NCBI GenBank assembly: GCA_035646975.1
Contig: DASROJ010000384.1
Span: 1 to 8,684 of the forward strand
Reading direction: 5' to 3'
Length of the DNA stretch: 8,684 nucleotides
From: DASROJ01 sp035646975
Lineage (GTDB): Bacteria; Acidobacteriota; Polarisedimenticolia; JACPZX01; DASXTC01
Each line of letters begins with the position of its first letter. Position 1 is the first letter of the stretch. The notes beneath the pieces are model-generated. The model saw nothing but the letters and a program-made list of their open reading frames with translations. It was not told where the DNA came from and did not search any database. Of this stretch, positions 5,838-8,684 are shown in pieces. The translations under genes and the position numbers were made by a program.

Positions 5838-7955
5838 GTGAGCTACGAGCCAGCCGACACCGAAAAACAGGCCCACCTTCGCGATTACTGGCGCAGCATC
5901 TGGGCGGGCCGCAAGACCATCATCACGGTCTTCGTGGTTGTCGTGACCGTCGGGATCATCGCGACCCTCGTGCAGACCCCGATCTACCGCGCCAGCGCCA
6001 CGGTGGAGATCAGCCCGCGCGCTCAGCGCGTCGTGAAGGTCGACGACGTTTCGGCGATCGGCACGACGGGGTTCGGCTGGTCGGCGGAGGACCGGTACTT
6101 CAAGACGCAGCTGGAGGTCCTCAAGAGCCGTGACGTAGCCGAGCGGGCCTTCGAGAAGCTCGATCTCAAGAATGATCCGATGTTCTCCGCCGCGAAAGAT
6201 CCGGTGGCGGTCTTCATGAAACGCATCGAGATCGAACCGACGCCGGAGACCACCGTGGTGGCGGTCAGCATGGAAGGCACCGATCCGAAGGAGGTCACCT
6301 CCTGGGTCAACGCGGTGGTCGAGACCTACGTATCGCGCAACATGGAGCAGGCTTCCCGGGCCACCACCGACGCGATCGGCTCGCTGCTGACCCAGATGGA
6401 GCCGCTTCGGGCACGGCTTTCCTCGAGGGAAGAGGAAAAGTTCCGGTACGCGCGCGACAAGCAGATCTACATCCCGGAGACCCAGAAGGCCTCCTACAAC
6501 GAGCGGCTCAAGTCGCTGGAGAACGACTACACCGACACGAAGCTCAAGCGGCTCGAGCTCGAGGCGGTCTTCCGCAAGATCGGGGACATCGACAAGGAGA
6601 AGGGGGACTACTTCGTCATTCCCCAGGTCGCCAAGGACGAAGCTCTCCGGGCGCTCACCAAGGAGAAGGGGGAGCTGGAGGCCGAGCAGAAGAAGCTGCT
6701 GGTGACCTTCAAGCCCGGCCACTTCAAGGTGAAGGAAAACGAGGCAGGGCTGGCCAAGCTCAACCAGAGGATAACGAGCGAGACCGATCGGATCATCAGC
6801 GCGATCCGCACCGAGTACTCGCTGGCCGAGGCCCGGGAGAAGGACCTGGCCGATGAGATACAGCGCACGAAGGAAGAGGCGCTGTCCGTCTCGGAGAAAT
6901 CCTCCGCGTACGATCTCCTGCAGGCGGAGTCCGACGAGACAAGAAAGATCTACGACCTGGTGGCGCAGCGGGCCAAGGAGGTCGATCTCAACGCCAGCCT
7001 GTTGCGCAACAATCTCGCGGTGCTGGACAAGGCGATCGTCCCGGCGGTGCCGGTGCGGCCTCGCAAGGTGATCAATCTCGCCGTCTCGATGCTAATGGGC
7101 CTGGGGCTTGGCATTGGGCTGGTGTTCTTCCTCGATTACCTCGATAACACGGTCCGGGGGTCGGAGCATCTCGAGCGAGATTTCGGGATGAACACGCTGT
7201 CCGTGGTGCCCAGACGCAGGGCGGACAGCACCACCGATGTCGTGATGGGAGAGGCATTCAGCTCGCTGCGCACCGGCGTTCAATTCTCGAGCATGAACCG
7301 CGCGCGCCGCGTGGTGCTGATGACGAGCGCGGCCCCGCAGGACGGCAGGACGCTCACGGCGGTGATGCTCGCGCGGGCAATGGCGCGTTCGGGAGAGAGG
7401 GTCTGCCTGGTGGACGCGGATCTGAGACGATCGTCGGTTCACCGGATGGTCGGGCTCGACGCCGAGCCTGGACTGACGAACTATCTCGGCGGGACCGAGG
7501 GCGCCGGGCCCTTCCGCTCCTTCATTCGTGGAGGGGGAGCCGGCGAGCCATCGGTCATCACCTCTGGTCCGCAGCCGCCCAGCCCCACCGAGATGTTCGC
7601 TTCGGAACGGTTCGCCGGTCTGATCAAGGAGCTCAAAGGCATGTTCGACTGGGTCATCATCGACTCGCCGCCCGCCGCGGGCCTCACCGACGCGGTGCTC
7701 CTGGCGGCGCAATCGGACATGGTGGTGTTCGTCGTGCGACAGTCACGCACCGACCGCGACGTGCTCAGGCGCGCGCTCGACGCCGTGCGCACGGCCAATC
7801 CGAACATCATCGGCGCCGTGCTCAACGACGTCGACCTGGGCCGATCCGAAAACCGCGATCTCTACTACCCGGCGTTCGATCCTCGCGCCGCCAAGGCGTC
7901 GGCTCGTGCGTCGGGCGAAGCCGACACGCCGCGCCGGCGTCCTGCCGCGAGTTGA
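5838..7955 (+). CDS. Wzz-Wzc polysaccharide co-polymerase with divergent BY-kinase domain
   Basis: This 705-residue inner-membrane protein regulates chain length and export and pairs with the preceding Wza-family protein. It has TM1 (about 27-45), a periplasmic Wzz domain, a long charged coiled coil (about 180-390), the Pro-rich segment PAVPVRPRK (402-410) with TM2 right after it (411-430), and a cytoplasmic bacterial tyrosine-kinase-like ATPase domain. In that domain Walker A' (LVDADLRR, 524-531) and Walker B (DWVIIDSPP, 604-612) are canonical. The Walker A loop reads APQDGRTLT (499-507), with R504 where the catalytic Lys of GK[ST]T is expected. The oligomerisation motif EX2RX2R reads EAFSSLR (472-478), with Ser for the first Arg. 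The usual C-terminal tyrosine cluster is reduced to Y676-Y677 before a basic, Ala-rich tail. The GTG start at 5838 has no strong ribosome site. Co-polymerase identity is sure; kinase activity is doubtful. Confidence 0.92.
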   Translation: MSYEPADTEKQAHLRDYWRSIWAGRKTIITVFVVVVTVGIIATLVQTPIYRASATVEISPRAQRVVKVDDVSAIGTTGFGWSAEDRYFKTQLEVLKSRDVAERAFEKLDLKNDPMFSAAKDPVAVFMKRIEIEPTPETTVVAVSMEGTDPKEVTSWVNAVVETYVSRNMEQASRATTDAIGSLLTQMEPLRARLSSREEEKFRYARDKQIYIPETQKASYNERLKSLENDYTDTKLKRLELEAVFRKIGDIDKEKGDYFVIPQVAKDEALRALTKEKGELEAEQKKLLVTFKPGHFKVKENEAGLAKLNQRITSETDRIISAIRTEYSLAEAREKDLADEIQRTKEEALSVSEKSSAYDLLQAESDETRKIYDLVAQRAKEVDLNASLLRNNLAVLDKAIVPAVPVRPRKVINLAVSMLMGLGLGIGLVFFLDYLDNTVRGSEHLERDFGMNTLSVVPRRRADSTTDVVMGEAFSSLRTGVQFSSMNRARRVVLMTSAAPQDGRTLTAVMLARAMARSGERVCLVDADLRRSSVHRMVGLDAEPGLTNYLGGTEGAGPFRSFIRGGGAGEPSVITSGPQPPSPTEMFASERFAGLIKELKGMFDWVIIDSPPAAGLTDAVLLAAQSDMVVFVVRQSRTDRDVLRRALDAVRTANPNIIGAVLNDVDLGRSENRDLYYPAFDPRAAKASARASGEADTPRRRPAAS

Positions 7956-8344
7956 TGCCGGCGCTGCTCCTCCTCGCCGCTTTTCTGGCAGCCGCCGCTC
8001 CGCAGTCCTCGTCGTGGGCCGGTGTCTGGACCTTCGACCTCTGCCACGAAGATCGCAAGGCATCGCACGACAACGAGAGTTTCTGCCGCGAAGGCAAGGA
8101 CAGGATCCTGGTGTCGGTGGACAGCGCCGGCGGCTTCGATCTCACGCTGTGCCCGGCCGACCCATGGGGCGAGCGGAATCTCGTGGTGGATGAGGGAGGC
8201 CGTCGCCTCAGCTTTCGCACGCGCGACAACATGGACGTGAGGTTGTCGCTCGGAGAGGATCGCGAACATTACCGCGGAACGTTTCGCACCCCGGGCGGCC
8301 ACTCCGGCCGCGTCTGGGGCCGGCGCGTTGCCGGGTGCGGGTGA
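7955..8344 (+). CDS. Small secreted four-cysteine protein of unknown function
   Basis: This is a 129-residue protein. The ATG shares its A with the TGA stop of the Wzc-like gene (TGATG), so it is translationally coupled and belongs to the operon. Residues 1 to about 16 (MPALLLLAAFLAAAAP) form a signal peptide with no lipobox. The mature part has four cysteines (C30, C44, C66, C128), enough for two disulfides in the periplasm. Its alternating hydrophobic/polar strands (ILVSVDS, FDLTLC, RLSFRT, DVRLSL, then GTF and GRVWGRR) suggest a small beta-sandwich or barrel. I do not recognise the family. Its position after the export genes suggests an accessory role in polymer export or binding, which is inference only. 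Confidence 0.7.
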   Translation: MPALLLLAAFLAAAAPQSSSWAGVWTFDLCHEDRKASHDNESFCREGKDRILVSVDSAGGFDLTLCPADPWGERNLVVDEGGRRLSFRTRDNMDVRLSLGEDREHYRGTFRTPGGHSGRVWGRRVAGCG

Positions 8345-8377
8345 TCGATCCCGGGCTCTGCGGCCCGCGGCGCCTCA

Positions 8378-8684
8378 TCAGCCGGCACGCTGGAACAGCA
8401 GCAACGCCGCACCGATGATGCAGAGCACTGCGCTGAAGGCGAACGCCGTCGCGGTGCCGAAAGCGCTCCACAGGACCCCCACGACGACGCTCGACACCAG
8501 GTCGCCGAGGCCATTGACCGTCGCCAGCGAGCCGAACGCCATGCCATGCTGCGCGGAAGGCGCCAGCTCCGCGCACAACGAGTCCTCGAGGGTTTCTTCC
8601 AGCGCGACGTAGATTCCCCCCAGGGAAAAGACGAGCAGGAGCGGACCCACCCCGGCCGGCATCGTCACCAGGACGATCGACATG
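8378..8684 (-). CDS. Major facilitator superfamily transporter, C-terminal part (truncated by the window edge)
   Basis: The gene reads from the right edge leftward and ends with the stop at 8378-8380. About 102 residues of an expected 400 or so are present, so the ATG at 8683 is probably internal. There is a hydrophobic helix (PLLLVFSLGGIYVAL), then a conserved-looking loop EETLEDSLCAELAP....GMAFG, a GLGDLVSSVVVGVLWSAFG helix, and a final TAFAFSAVLCIIGAALLLF helix. This matches the last transmembrane helices of MFS efflux-type carriers, where an acidic pair and P...RG.AFG occur in the helix 10-11 region. The substrate cannot be told. It converges on the polysaccharide cluster with 33 bases between the stops and is probably unrelated to it. 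Confidence 0.7.
   Translation of the reverse strand, partial: MSIVLVTMPAGVGPLLLVFSLGGIYVALEETLEDSLCAELAPSAQHGMAFGSLATVNGLGDLVSSVVVGVLWSAFGTATAFAFSAVLCIIGAALLLFQRAG

Noticed and set aside
8352..8367. CGGGC/GCCCG hairpin between the two convergent genes as a terminator
   Set aside because: The stem is only 5 bp with no T-run on either side, and such pairs are frequent in GC-rich DNA. A factor-independent terminator is not supported.
1..8684. tRNA, rRNA, CRISPR array or riboswitch
   Set aside because: No direct-repeat/spacer pattern, no rRNA-like segment and no tRNA or known riboswitch core was seen on either strand. The gaps between genes are at most 166 bases.

Overview
The window comes from a GC-rich bacterium and carries an envelope-polysaccharide locus of diderm (Gram-negative) type. 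This is inferred from a Wza-family export protein with a Sec signal peptide, a periplasmic/inner-membrane Wzz-Wzc co-polymerase, and a GmhA-like isomerase. The sequence alone does not fix the phylum. High-GC Proteobacteria, Myxococcota/Desulfobacterota-like groups, Acidobacteriota and similar candidate phyla all remain possible.

Layout. Positions 2-367 (+) hold the C-terminal end of an insertion-sequence transposase that is cut by the left edge. A well-formed sigma70-type promoter (410-439) then opens a run of seven genes on the + strand: a GmhA-like SIS-domain isomerase (474-1097); a membrane polyprenyl-phosphate sugar-1-phosphate transferase (1150-2556) with its own candidate promoter; a membrane-anchored SGNH hydrolase/acyltransferase-type protein (2561-3601); a PF14907-type nucleotidyltransferase (3598-4668) joined to it by an ATGA overlap; a Wza-family export protein with an AMIN-like N-terminal domain (4835-5803), preceded by a 166-bp leader with a strong promoter, a palindrome and a G/T-rich tract; a Wzz-Wzc fusion with a divergent tyrosine-kinase domain (5838-7955); and a small secreted four-cysteine protein (7955-8344). 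The 3' part of a major-facilitator transporter lies on the - strand at 8378-8684 and converges on the cluster, so the operon ends there.

How the genes work together (inference from families). The sugar transferase would start the repeat unit on undecaprenyl phosphate at the cytoplasmic membrane. The SIS protein could supply a sugar-phosphate precursor. The SGNH protein and nucleotidyltransferase look like modifying or accessory enzymes of unknown substrate. The Wzc-like protein would control chain length and couple to the Wza-like protein, which takes the polymer through the periplasm and outer membrane. No flippase (Wzx), polymerase (Wzy) or ordinary glycosyltransferase lies between the transposase remnant and the convergent transporter, so the set here is initiation plus export and is not a full pathway.

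The most unusual points are the divergent kinase (Arg in place of the Walker A Lys, an altered oligomerisation motif, only two tyrosines near the C-terminus), the AMIN-like/export-protein fusion without a lipobox, the G-rich leader ahead of the export gene, and the translationally coupled SGNH-nucleotidyltransferase pair.
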